Of a stretch of DNA of 7,517 nucleotides, positions 1-5,077 are shown one piece after another. Source of the DNA: an uncultured Eubacteriales bacterium (lineage in GTDB: Bacteria > Bacillota > Clostridia > Oscillospirales > Acutalibacteraceae); the NCBI GenBank assembly GCA_910580045.1, contig CAJTXF010000021.1:27697-35213 (forward strand), read 5' to 3'. The notes below the pieces were generated by a model that was not told the origin of the DNA, did no database searches, and was given only the letters and a program-made list of their open reading frames with translations. Made by a program: the position numbers and the translations under genes. Every line of letters starts with the position of its first letter. The stretch's first letter is position 1.

Positions 1-239
1 AGCTCCGCGGCCACTGCGCACCGGCGGTATCCGATTTTATCCGCAAAGCGGGCACACAGCACGTCCACAACCAGCTGGGTCAGGAAAAAGGCCCCGGAAA
101 TCAGGGCGATGGTCCCCAGGGGGATGCCGTAGCCCTTGTGGAAGGTCAAAAACAGCAGGGGCGCGAAATTGGCGGCAATGGCCTGGGTGATGAACCCCAG
201 GTAACAGGCCAGCAGGGTCTTTTGGTACTTTGTTTTCAT
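1..239 (-). CDS. MFS transporter, N-terminal part (runs off left edge)
   Basis: This is the first 79 residues of a major facilitator superfamily permease; the rest lies outside the window. The protein starts MKTKYQKTLLACYLGF. A hydrophobic segment at about residues 8-32 (TM1) is followed by a loop and a second segment at about 40-62 (TM2). RFADKIGYRR (about 64-73) then matches the MFS motif A found between TM2 and TM3. That architecture and motif are typical of 12-TM secondary transporters in the cytoplasmic membrane. The substrate cannot be told from this fragment. The ATG is preceded by GGGAGAG about 8-9 nt upstream, and a good promoter lies 38-66 bp upstream (277-305). It lies downstream of, and on the same strand as, the Zn-ribbon XRE regulator, which may control it. 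The family call is firm; function is open. Confidence 0.85.
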   Translation of the reverse strand, partial: MKTKYQKTLLACYLGFITQAIAANFAPLLFLTFHKGYGIPLGTIALISGAFFLTQLVVDVLCARFADKIGYRRCAVAAE

Positions 240-276
240 CGTGCTTTCTCTCCCTTGTTTGATATCATCCAATGAG

Positions 277-305
277 AGTATAGCACATGAGCGCCCTGGT
301 TCCAA
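277..305 (-). promoter_or_regulatory. Sigma-A-type promoter for the MFS gene
   Basis: Read on the minus strand, TTGGAA (300-305) and TATACT (277-282) are separated by exactly 17 bp. The -10 is preceded by TGC, giving an extended -10 TGCTATACT. A start around position 270 would give a leader of roughly 30 nt before the MFS ATG at 239. A short dyad (CCCTGG/CCAAGGG, 294-308) covers the -35 and could bind a regulator, but this is weak. The promoter means the MFS gene need not depend on readthrough from the regulator gene upstream. Confidence 0.55.
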
Positions 306-379
306 GGGGCAATCGCGCAAATTGATTGGCTGGCGGCAAGGGGGGCTTCCGGGGGGCAGAGCGTCCTCCGCAATGGGAA

Positions 380-412
380 AGCGGAATCTCCATTGAATGA
401 GAAGATTCCGCT
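380..412 (-). terminator. Stem-loop after the XRE regulator gene (weak terminator or operator)
   Basis: A perfect 10-bp inverted repeat (380-389 with 403-412, AGCGGAATCT/AGATTCCGCT, 13-nt loop) starts 15 bp past the stop of the minus-strand regulator. Read in that direction the stem is followed by only TTTCCC, so the T-run is poor and termination may be partial. The position between the regulator and the separately promoted MFS gene fits a terminator. An operator role is the alternative. Confidence 0.35.
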
Positions 413-427
413 CTGTGCTTTCCGGGG

Positions 428-874
428 TTATAGGCTCTGGCTCCAATGGCGGAGCTTCGGGAGCTGCTGGGAAAAGTACTCCCTGGCCTGTTCTGGGGGG
501 AAGTTCTCGTTGGACATGTGCTCGGCCAAAAAGTCCAGCAGCTGGTCCATGGTTTTATACACAAATTCCCCGTCCGCGTAGCACCATTTGCAGTAGTCCT
601 CGTTCAAAGCGCCGTCCGGCTCCCGGCTGAGGTTCCCGTCCTCCAGGGGCATACCGCAGCACTGGCACACCAGCTGGCGGGGGGAGCCCAGCAGGGTGTT
701 GATGGACACATCAAACAGGCGGGAGAGCAGCTTGAGGGTCTGGGTCTCGGGAAGGGTTTCACCGGTTTCCCAGCGGCTGACGGCCTGGCGGGTGACGAAC
801 ACTTCCTGGGCAAGGGCGCTTTGGGTGAGGCCCCGTTCCTCCCGCAGCCGCAGAATCACATCTTTTGTTTCCAT
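428..874 (-). CDS. XRE-family regulator with C-terminal zinc-ribbon domain
   Basis: This is a predicted cytoplasmic DNA-binding regulator of 148 aa. Residues about 5-62 form a Cro/C1 (XRE) helix-turn-helix: LRLREERGLTQSALAQEV, then the recognition region TRQAVSRWETGETLP and the closing segment LLSRLFDVSINTLLG. Residues about 69-102 carry CxxC (C70, C73) and CxxC (C95, C98) around a GMPL...DGALNEDYC core. This matches the putative zinc-ribbon family (PF12674 type), and the tail (TMDQLLDFLAEHM...LPKLRHW) also fits it. Metal binding is therefore likely but not shown. A GTG at 883 is in frame, but AAGGAG (885-890) is only 1 nt from it. The same SD is 10 nt from the ATG at 874, so ATG was chosen. 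The upstream divergent promoter and dyad suggest autoregulation, and the downstream MFS gene is a possible target. Effector unknown. Confidence 0.88.
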   Translation of the reverse strand: METKDVILRLREERGLTQSALAQEVFVTRQAVSRWETGETLPETQTLKLLSRLFDVSINTLLGSPRQLVCQCCGMPLEDGNLSREPDGALNEDYCKWCYADGEFVYKTMDQLLDFLAEHMSNENFPPEQAREYFSQQLPKLRHWSQSL

Positions 875-903
875 GTATTTCACGCTCCTTTTGGGTTTTC
901 TCT

Positions 904-932
904 ATCATAGCATATCCTGTGGAAAATGGAAA
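904..932 (-). promoter_or_regulatory. Promoter for the XRE regulator
   Basis: On the minus strand TTTCCA (927-932) and TATGAT (904-909) are spaced 17 bp, with TGC directly before the -10 (extended -10 TGCTATGAT). The -35 is weak (4 of 6 consensus bases) but the extended -10 compensates. It gives a leader of about 20 nt before the regulator's SD and ATG. Its -35 overlaps the dyad at 931-949. Confidence 0.45.
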
Positions 933-949
933 GCAACCTGCTGTTGCTT
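931..949. promoter_or_regulatory. Palindromic operator candidate between divergent promoters
   Basis: AAGCAAC (931-937) and GTTGCTT (943-949) are perfect inverted repeats with a 5-bp spacer (CTGCT), a size suited to a dimeric HTH protein. The dyad overlaps the -35 of the leftward regulator promoter by 2 bp and contains the whole -35 (TTGCTT, 944-949) of the rightward promoter. A bound protein could therefore block both. The XRE regulator encoded immediately to the left is the obvious candidate, but this is inferred from position only. Confidence 0.4.
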
Positions 950-972
950 CAAAGCGGCAGGCATGATATAAT
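944..972 (+). promoter_or_regulatory. Rightward promoter, back-to-back with the regulator promoter
   Basis: TTGCTT (944-949), a 17-bp spacer and a consensus TATAAT (967-972) with TGA in front (extended -10). Transcription would begin near 979, run through the fold-back element at 1003-1180 and reach the solute-binding protein gene at 1287 after about 300 nt. No clearly better promoter is visible between the element and that gene, so this may be its original promoter, now pushed away by an insertion. An alternative is that it drives a short structured RNA. Confidence 0.45.
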
Positions 973-1002
973 AAAATTTCTGGGAGATGGCCCCGGCCTC
1001 TA

Positions 1003-1180
1003 AGAACCTGTACCGATAGGATATTGCATATGTCTTTTCGGCGGATTTTGCCGCTGGGCTGGGCTGCGAAACCTTGCCAATCACAAGACCATGTATGGCC
1101 TGATTGCCTGTGGTTTCGCGCCTTGCCACCGGCAAAATCTGCTGGAAAATCCATACACAAATCCTATCGGTACAGGTTCT
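1003..1180. mobile_element. 178-bp fold-back element, MITE-like, with 20-bp perfect terminal inverted repeats
   Basis: The ends are perfect 20-bp inverted repeats (1003-1022 and 1161-1180, outer sequence AGAACCTGTACC...). The interior is also an imperfect inverted repeat about the same centre (near 1091.5): GATTTTGCCG (1044-1053) faces CGGCAAAATC (1130-1139), GCGAAACC (1066-1073) faces GGTTTCGC (1112-1119), and CAATCA (1078-1083) faces TGATTG (1101-1106). The whole element can thus fold into one long hairpin. It has no convincing ORF. Perfect TIRs plus small size fit a non-autonomous MITE moved in trans by a transposase, but no clear target-site duplication is visible next to the ends. A structured RNA transcribed from 944-972 is the main alternative. 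It occupies much of the 403-bp gene-free stretch 884-1286. Confidence 0.65.
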
Positions 1181-1205
1181 GAAAATTTTTTTGAAAACCC
1201 TGCAA

Positions 1206-1224
1206 CCATTTTCCGAAAAAATGG
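1206..1224. repeat. Short A/T-rich dyad upstream of the first solute-binding protein gene
   Basis: CCATTTT (1206-1212) and AAAATGG (1218-1224) form a 7-bp inverted repeat with a 5-nt loop, 63 bp before the ATG at 1287. It could be an operator or a leader hairpin. No good -35/-10 pair was found around it; TATAGG (1230-1235) has no matching -35 at 17 bp. The rest of 1181-1286 shows only A/T-rich sequence and the SD at 1272-1278. Confidence 0.25.
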
Positions 1225-1286
1225 ATTCTTATAGGTAGAGGGACAAAAAATCAAGCCCGTCCCGCAAAAACAAGGAGGCAGCTTCT

Positions 1287-2738
1287 ATGAAAAAAACATT
1301 CCGAACGCCTATTGCCCTATTGCTCCTGTCCGTCCTGCTGGTGGCCCTGTCCGCCGCCTGCGGCCCCGACGACTTCCCCTCCCAAGTGCAAGTGGAGCCA
1401 ACCCCCTCCCCTGAGCCGGAAAAGCCCGAGCCCCTGCGGGTGCTGGTGGACGCGGAATACAGCAGCGTCCCCAGTACAAAAATCCGCGAGATTCTTTCTC
1501 AAACAATTGTGGACAGCACTAAGACAAAGAGCATTGAGAAAATAGTAAAGGAAAAAGGCGGACCTGACGTTGCGTTCGAGTACCCGCCCATCTTTGGGAA
1601 CGAGCGGGACATCTATCTTAACAACCTCAGGGTGGAACTCATGAGCGGCGCCGGGCCGGATGTGTTCCTCTGCACAGCGTATCCCGACGTATACTCGGAC
1701 ATGAAGAATATGAGCGGCAACACCGCCCCCTCTTACGTTGTGGAGCCTGTCTTTAACTTCCCCGACAAGGCCATGCGGAACCGGGTGTTCCTGCCGCTGA
1801 ACGACCGCCTTGAGAACACCCAGTTCATGGAGTTCGGCAAGCTGACCCCAGTGGTGATGGAGGCGGGCCGGTATGAGGGGGAGCAGTACCTGCTGCCTAC
1901 TGGCTACACCCTGCCCCTGATGTGCTATCCCAAAAGCGATTACTCCTTCGACTGCTCCAAGAATATGACCTGGCAGGAGATGGGAGAGGCCGGGCCGGAG
2001 CTGACCCATGCCTCCTATGCTCTGGCTCCCTCCCTGTGGTGCGGGTATCTGTTCAGCCCCTTTGTGGACTACGACAAGGACGAGCCCGCTTTTACCGAGG
2101 AGGAGCTGCTGGGCATGATGAAGGAAATCGAGAAACGGACAGCGGAGGTCAAAGGCCCGGACCTGCCGGACCATTACCGCGATGAATTGAGCGTAGGCTT
2201 CACGTATAGCCTAGAAGATGAGGGTTCTCGGGAATTTTTTGGCATCGGTGATACCTTCGATTTGGAAGAGGGCCTGACGATGGTGCCTGTCTACTCGATG
2301 GACGGGGGCTATCAGGCCACAGTGGCCAGCTTCGCGGCCATCAACGCCAACACCCAGCAGCCCGATGAAGCCTTTTTCTTCCTGGACTACTGGATGAGTG
2401 AGGAGTGCCAGCGCTCGGCGGCCTGCACTTATTTCAACTGGCAGAACGGAGTGCCCACAACGGAGGGGCTGATGACCCAAGAAAAGCCCTGCCTTGTTTA
2501 TGATGGGCTAGACCAGGAGCGCAATCCAGTTTTCTTAGATTGGAGCATGACAGACGCGGTGTATGAGGACTTCTGCAAGGTGCGGGAGAACATCTCCTCC
2601 GCCCAATTCGCCACCCCGCTGGACGGGGAGGTGGGGGACCTGATAAGCCCAATCGTTTATGGGCAGGGAAGCCCGGACCTGGAAAAGCTCACCCATGAGG
2701 CATATATGCGTATGAAGATGATGGTCGCGGAGAGCTGA
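1287..2738 (+). CDS. Lipoprotein, extracellular solute-binding protein (ABC-type), copy 1
   Basis: A 483-aa predicted lipoprotein anchored outside the membrane. It has a signal peptide (MKKTFRTP, then a hydrophobic run to about residue 23) and a lipobox-like SAAC with C25 as the lipidation site. A Pro/Glu linker (about 38-49) and the mature domain follow. MSGAGPDVFL (119-128) matches the substrate-binding-protein motif seen in the carbohydrate-type (family 1) group. AAINANTQQPDEAFFFLDYWMSEE (about 350-373) matches the late conserved segment where the C-terminal lobe is built. The role is presumably to capture a solute, perhaps a sugar or oligosaccharide, for an ABC importer. No permease or ATPase gene is in the window, so the partner is elsewhere or absent. 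AAGGAGG (1272-1278) sits 8 nt before the ATG. No clear terminator follows. Its paralogue lies directly downstream. Substrate unknown; the family call is by motif only. Confidence 0.8.
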   Translation: MKKTFRTPIALLLLSVLLVALSAACGPDDFPSQVQVEPTPSPEPEKPEPLRVLVDAEYSSVPSTKIREILSQTIVDSTKTKSIEKIVKEKGGPDVAFEYPPIFGNERDIYLNNLRVELMSGAGPDVFLCTAYPDVYSDMKNMSGNTAPSYVVEPVFNFPDKAMRNRVFLPLNDRLENTQFMEFGKLTPVVMEAGRYEGEQYLLPTGYTLPLMCYPKSDYSFDCSKNMTWQEMGEAGPELTHASYALAPSLWCGYLFSPFVDYDKDEPAFTEEELLGMMKEIEKRTAEVKGPDLPDHYRDELSVGFTYSLEDEGSREFFGIGDTFDLEEGLTMVPVYSMDGGYQATVASFAAINANTQQPDEAFFFLDYWMSEECQRSAACTYFNWQNGVPTTEGLMTQEKPCLVYDGLDQERNPVFLDWSMTDAVYEDFCKVRENISSAQFATPLDGEVGDLISPIVYGQGSPDLEKLTHEAYMRMKMMVAES

Positions 2739-2822
2739 GGCCCGAGAAAATTCAAAATGATGGGCAGCCTGTACAGTGTGAATTTTTATAAAGATTTGGA
2801 GCTGAGAAAAAGTGGAAAGGAC

Positions 2823-2856
2823 TTTACTTGCTTGGTAAATAGTGGTATACTATACA
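2823..2856 (+). promoter_or_regulatory. Promoter(s) for solute-binding protein copy 2, two overlapping registers
   Basis: Two overlapping 17-bp-spaced pairs are readable: TTTACT (2823-2828) with TATACT (2846-2851), the latter preceded by TGG as an extended -10; and TTGCTT (2828-2833) with TATACA (2851-2856). Either would start transcription around 2858-2863, about 40 nt before the chosen ATG at 2903. The second copy can therefore be expressed apart from the first. Confidence 0.55.
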
Positions 2857-2902
2857 AAATGGCCTACAATCTGTCTTTCTACGACTAACGGGAGGTGTGC
2901 CT

Positions 2903-4321
2903 ATGAAACCTAAACTCTCCCTCTGCCTGCTTTTATGCCTGATGCTTCTCTGCCTGCCCGCCTGCCAGGAGAAAAACAGCTCAGCCCCCTCTCAGCCAGC
3001 GGCCTCCCAGACCGGGGAGGCGGAACCCCTGCGGGTGCTGGTGGATTTTGACTACAGCAGTGGGACCAGCATGAAAATCAGCGAGGTCTTTTCCAAAATG
3101 ACTGTAGACAGCACGAAGGTCAAGGGGTTCACCCGTATTCTAAAGGATAAGGGCGGTCCTGCCGTCAAGCTGGAGTATCCGCCTCTCTATGGGGAGGAGC
3201 GGGATACCTATCTCACCAACCTGCGGGTGGAGATTATGAGCGGCGCCGGGCCGGATGTATTCCTTTGCACAGCGTATCCGAGCATATATACGGACTTCGG
3301 CAATATAAGTGGCAGCGTTGCCCCGTCTTACGATGTGGAGCCTGTCTTCAAATTCCCCACTAAGGCCATGCAGAACCAAGTGTTCCTCCCTTTGAACCAG
3401 CGCATTGAAAACGCCCAGTTCATGGAGTTCGACAAGCTGACCCCAATGGTGATGGAGGCGGGCCGGTATGAGGGCGAGCAGTACCTGATGCCCACTGGCT
3501 ATCTGCTGCCCGTGACCTGCTACCCCAAAAGCGATTTCTCCTTTGACTGCCCCAAGGATATGACCTGGCAGGAGATGGGGGAAGCCGGGCCTGAGCTGGC
3601 CTTGGCCTCCACCACTTACGCCAGCTCCGTGTGGTGCGGGTTCCTGTTCAACCCCTTTGTGGACTATGAGAAGGACGAGCCCGCTTTCACCGAGGAGGAG
3701 CTGCTGGATTTGGTGCGGGAAATGAAGGGGCGGGTGGCTTCTGTTAAGGGACAGGCCTTGCCGGAATATTTCTTGGCCTGCTTGGGAATGGGCTTTTCCG
3801 ATTTGTCAAAGGAAGAGACCCTGGTGGACCCGGAGGCCTTTGATTTGGATGAAGGCCTGACCGTGGTACCTGTGTACTCGGCAGACGGGGGATATCAGGC
3901 CGTTGTGGCCACCTTCGCGGCCATTAACGCCAACACCCGGCAGCCGGACGAGGCCTTCTTCTTCCTGGATTACTGGCTGAGTGAGGAGTGCCAGAGCTCG
4001 GCGGCCTATGGGTATATGAACTGGCAGCAGGCCGCGCCCACTATGGAGGGGCTGATGACCAGCGAGAAGCCCTGTACCTATATGGATGGCACGGATATGC
4101 AGAATAGGCCCATATTCCGTCATTGGCGCATGACGGACGCGGTGTATGAGGAGTTCTGCCGGGTGCGGGAGAACATCTCTTCCGTGCATTTCGCCACGCC
4201 CATTGACAGGGAACTGAGCTTTCTCATGGGCGATGTGCTTTATGGCGAGGGGGACTTGGATGTGGAAAAGCTCACCCACGAGGCCTATATGCGCATGAAG
4301 ATGATGGCGGCAGAGAGCTAA
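2903..4321 (+). CDS. Lipoprotein, extracellular solute-binding protein (ABC-type), copy 2
   Basis: This 472-aa paralogue of the preceding gene is colinear with it from LRVLVD (about residue 43) to the shared ending HEAYMRMKMM.AES, roughly two thirds identical by eye. The signal peptide is short and Cys-rich, ending in the lipobox LPAC (C21 the predicted lipid anchor). MSGAGPDVFL (about 112-121) and the AAINANTRQPDEAFFFLDYW segment mark the solute-binding fold. A GTG at 2897 is in frame but lies 1 nt from GGGAGG (2890-2895). The ATG at 2903 has 7-nt spacing and is preferred. The two copies differ most in the signal peptide, in the linker and around residues 275-310 (copy 2 numbering), so they may bind different ligands. 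No transporter subunits are encoded here. No GC-rich terminator follows before the S10 promoter. Confidence 0.8.
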   Translation: MKPKLSLCLLLCLMLLCLPACQEKNSSAPSQPAASQTGEAEPLRVLVDFDYSSGTSMKISEVFSKMTVDSTKVKGFTRILKDKGGPAVKLEYPPLYGEERDTYLTNLRVEIMSGAGPDVFLCTAYPSIYTDFGNISGSVAPSYDVEPVFKFPTKAMQNQVFLPLNQRIENAQFMEFDKLTPMVMEAGRYEGEQYLMPTGYLLPVTCYPKSDFSFDCPKDMTWQEMGEAGPELALASTTYASSVWCGFLFNPFVDYEKDEPAFTEEELLDLVREMKGRVASVKGQALPEYFLACLGMGFSDLSKEETLVDPEAFDLDEGLTVVPVYSADGGYQAVVATFAAINANTRQPDEAFFFLDYWLSEECQSSAAYGYMNWQQAAPTMEGLMTSEKPCTYMDGTDMQNRPIFRHWRMTDAVYEEFCRVRENISSVHFATPIDRELSFLMGDVLYGEGDLDVEKLTHEAYMRMKMMAAES

Positions 4322-4345
4322 GATTTTGTCCGCAGGAAAAGTTTT

Positions 4346-4405
4346 CAAAAAAATTCAAAAAAAATTCAAAAACCCCTTGCAATCCCCCGGATGTTGTGCT
4401 AAAAT
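4346..4405 (+). promoter_or_regulatory. S10 operon promoter with phased A-tract UP-like region
   Basis: TTGCAA (4377-4382), 17-bp spacer, TAAAAT (4400-4405) with TGC in front: a strong extended -10 promoter. Immediately upstream are three A-tracts (4347-4353, 4357-4364, 4368-4372) with centres about 10 bp apart. They are placed like an UP element and are phased with the helix, so DNA curvature is also expected. Transcription should begin near 4411-4413. High-output promoters of translation genes often have such A-rich upstream DNA; strength here is inferred. Confidence 0.7.
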
Positions 4406-4489
4406 ATACGGGTACGACTGCTAGGGGTAAATTTTGCCCCGACCCCAGGGCACCACCCTGGGACGATATGCGTTGAAGCGGGAGGTTGC

Positions 4490-4520
4490 GGCCAGAAGGC
4501 AAACGCCTTGGTCGGTTTTT
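4490..4520 (+). terminator. Leader hairpin T1, intrinsic-terminator-like attenuator
   Basis: Stem: 4490-4493 with 4510-4513 (one G-U), a 2-nt bulge AG, then AAGGC (4496-4500) with GCCTT (4505-4509) around an AAAC loop. It is followed by GG and five Ts (4516-4520). C4489 and G4514 can add a pair. Its right arm GGTCGG (4510-4515) could instead pair with CCGACC (4439-4444) upstream, a possible antiterminator. It lies inside the leader, about 80-110 nt from the predicted start. Confidence 0.45.
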
Positions 4521-4640
4521 CCGTGGAGTATGTCCGATTTGAAACCGGGCGAACAAATCTGAGCGACGGGAACCACCGGGATTATCCCCCGGCAGGCCGC
4601 CTAACGTCTCTTAGGTAAATTCTGAGTATTCACTCTGTCC

Positions 4641-4688
4641 CCGGTGTTCGCCGCGCTGACATGGCGTGAGCGGACAGCCGGTTTTTCT
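4641..4688 (+). terminator. Leader hairpin T2, strong intrinsic-terminator-like attenuator
   Basis: A long GC-rich stem: CCGG (4641-4644) with CCGG (4678-4681), TGTTCGC (4645-4651) with GCGGACA (4670-4676), CGCGC (4652-4656) with GCGTG (4664-4668), including two G-U pairs and single-base bulges, with a 7-nt loop. It is followed at once by TTTTTCT. This is the best intrinsic terminator shape in the window, yet it sits about 80 bp upstream of rpsJ inside its leader, so it should act as an attenuator. Confidence 0.6.
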
Positions 4689-4765
4689 ATGCCGGTATGA
4701 GAAACACCCGGGACAGTGTTGAAAAAACAGCGCGCCCAATGAACTTTTAGGAGGCGGTAGTAAAA

Positions 4766-5077
4766 ATGGCAGTCAAGGAAAAAATCCGGATCAGGCTGAA
4801 AGGGTACGACCACCAGCTGGTGGACCAGTCGGCAGAGAAAATCGTGGCCACCGCAAAGCGCACCGGCGCTCGCGTTTCCGGCCCGGTGCCCCTGCCCACC
4901 GAGAAGCAGATTATCACCATTCTGCGCGCGGTCCACAAGTATAAGGACAGCCGCGAGCAGTTTGAGCTGCGCACCCACAAGAGACTGATCGACATCCTCC
5001 GGCCCAGCAATAAGACTGTAGAGTCTATGATGGGACTGGAGCTCCCCGCCGGTGTTGAGATTGAGATTAAGCTCTAA
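4766..5077 (+). CDS. rpsJ: 30S ribosomal protein S10
   Basis: A full-length 103-aa S10, the usual size. It runs from MAVKEKIRIRLKGYDHQLVD to PAGVEIEIKL and contains the conserved GPVPLPTEK segment (about 39-47) and the FELRTHKRLIDI region (about 65-76). S10 is a 30S head protein that contacts S3 and S14 and, as NusE, also joins the NusB antitermination complex. The SD AGGAGG is 11 nt upstream, slightly long. It is the first gene of the operon after the long structured leader. No anomaly was seen in the protein. Confidence 0.98.
   Translation: MAVKEKIRIRLKGYDHQLVDQSAEKIVATAKRTGARVSGPVPLPTEKQIITILRAVHKYKDSREQFELRTHKRLIDILRPSNKTVESMMGLELPAGVEIEIKL

Larger units (their letters stand above)
4412..4765 (+). 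promoter_or_regulatory. Structured 5' leader of the S10 operon
   Basis: About 354 nt separate the predicted start from rpsJ, and no gene is visible here. Hairpins in order: GGGG...CCCC with 7 pairs including one G-U (4424-4430 with 4434-4440); CCCAGGG/CCCTGGG (4444-4462); the terminator-like T1 (4490-4520); CCGGG/CCCGG (4576-4592); CCTAA/TTAGG (4600-4615); and the long terminator-like T2 (4641-4688). Segments 4635-4648 and 4703-4716 can pair at 13 of 14 positions, which is incompatible with T2. In E. coli the S10 leader is the target of L4-mediated attenuation and repression; whether L4 acts here is unknown and the structures are not obviously the same. The SD AGGAGG (4749-4754) ends 11 nt before the rpsJ ATG. 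Confidence 0.6.

Noticed and set aside
446..910. Plus-strand open frame of 154 codons opposite the XRE regulator
   Set aside because: The minus-strand frame has clear HTH and zinc-ribbon motifs and an SD; this one has none.
1317..2174. Minus-strand open frame of 285 codons opposite solute-binding protein copy 1
   Set aside because: It is antisense to a gene with a signal peptide, SD and family motifs. The translation is low-complexity His/Gly/Val-rich, as expected for a shadow frame.
2747..2786. AAAATTCA/TGAATTTT inverted repeat after solute-binding protein copy 1 as a terminator
   Set aside because: The stem is only 8 bp, almost all A-T, with a 24-nt loop, so it would not be a stable intrinsic terminator despite the T-run.
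1184..4355. 15-nt sequence GTTTTCAAAAAAATT at 4341-4355 also present inverted at 1184-1198
   Set aside because: It is A/T-run sequence of low complexity in two intergenic regions; a chance match is more likely than a shared site.
4530..4562. Ten-codon leader peptide (MSDLKPGEQI) after T1
   Set aside because: The GGAG is directly next to the ATG with no proper spacing, and there is no run of regulatory codons; nothing supports translation.
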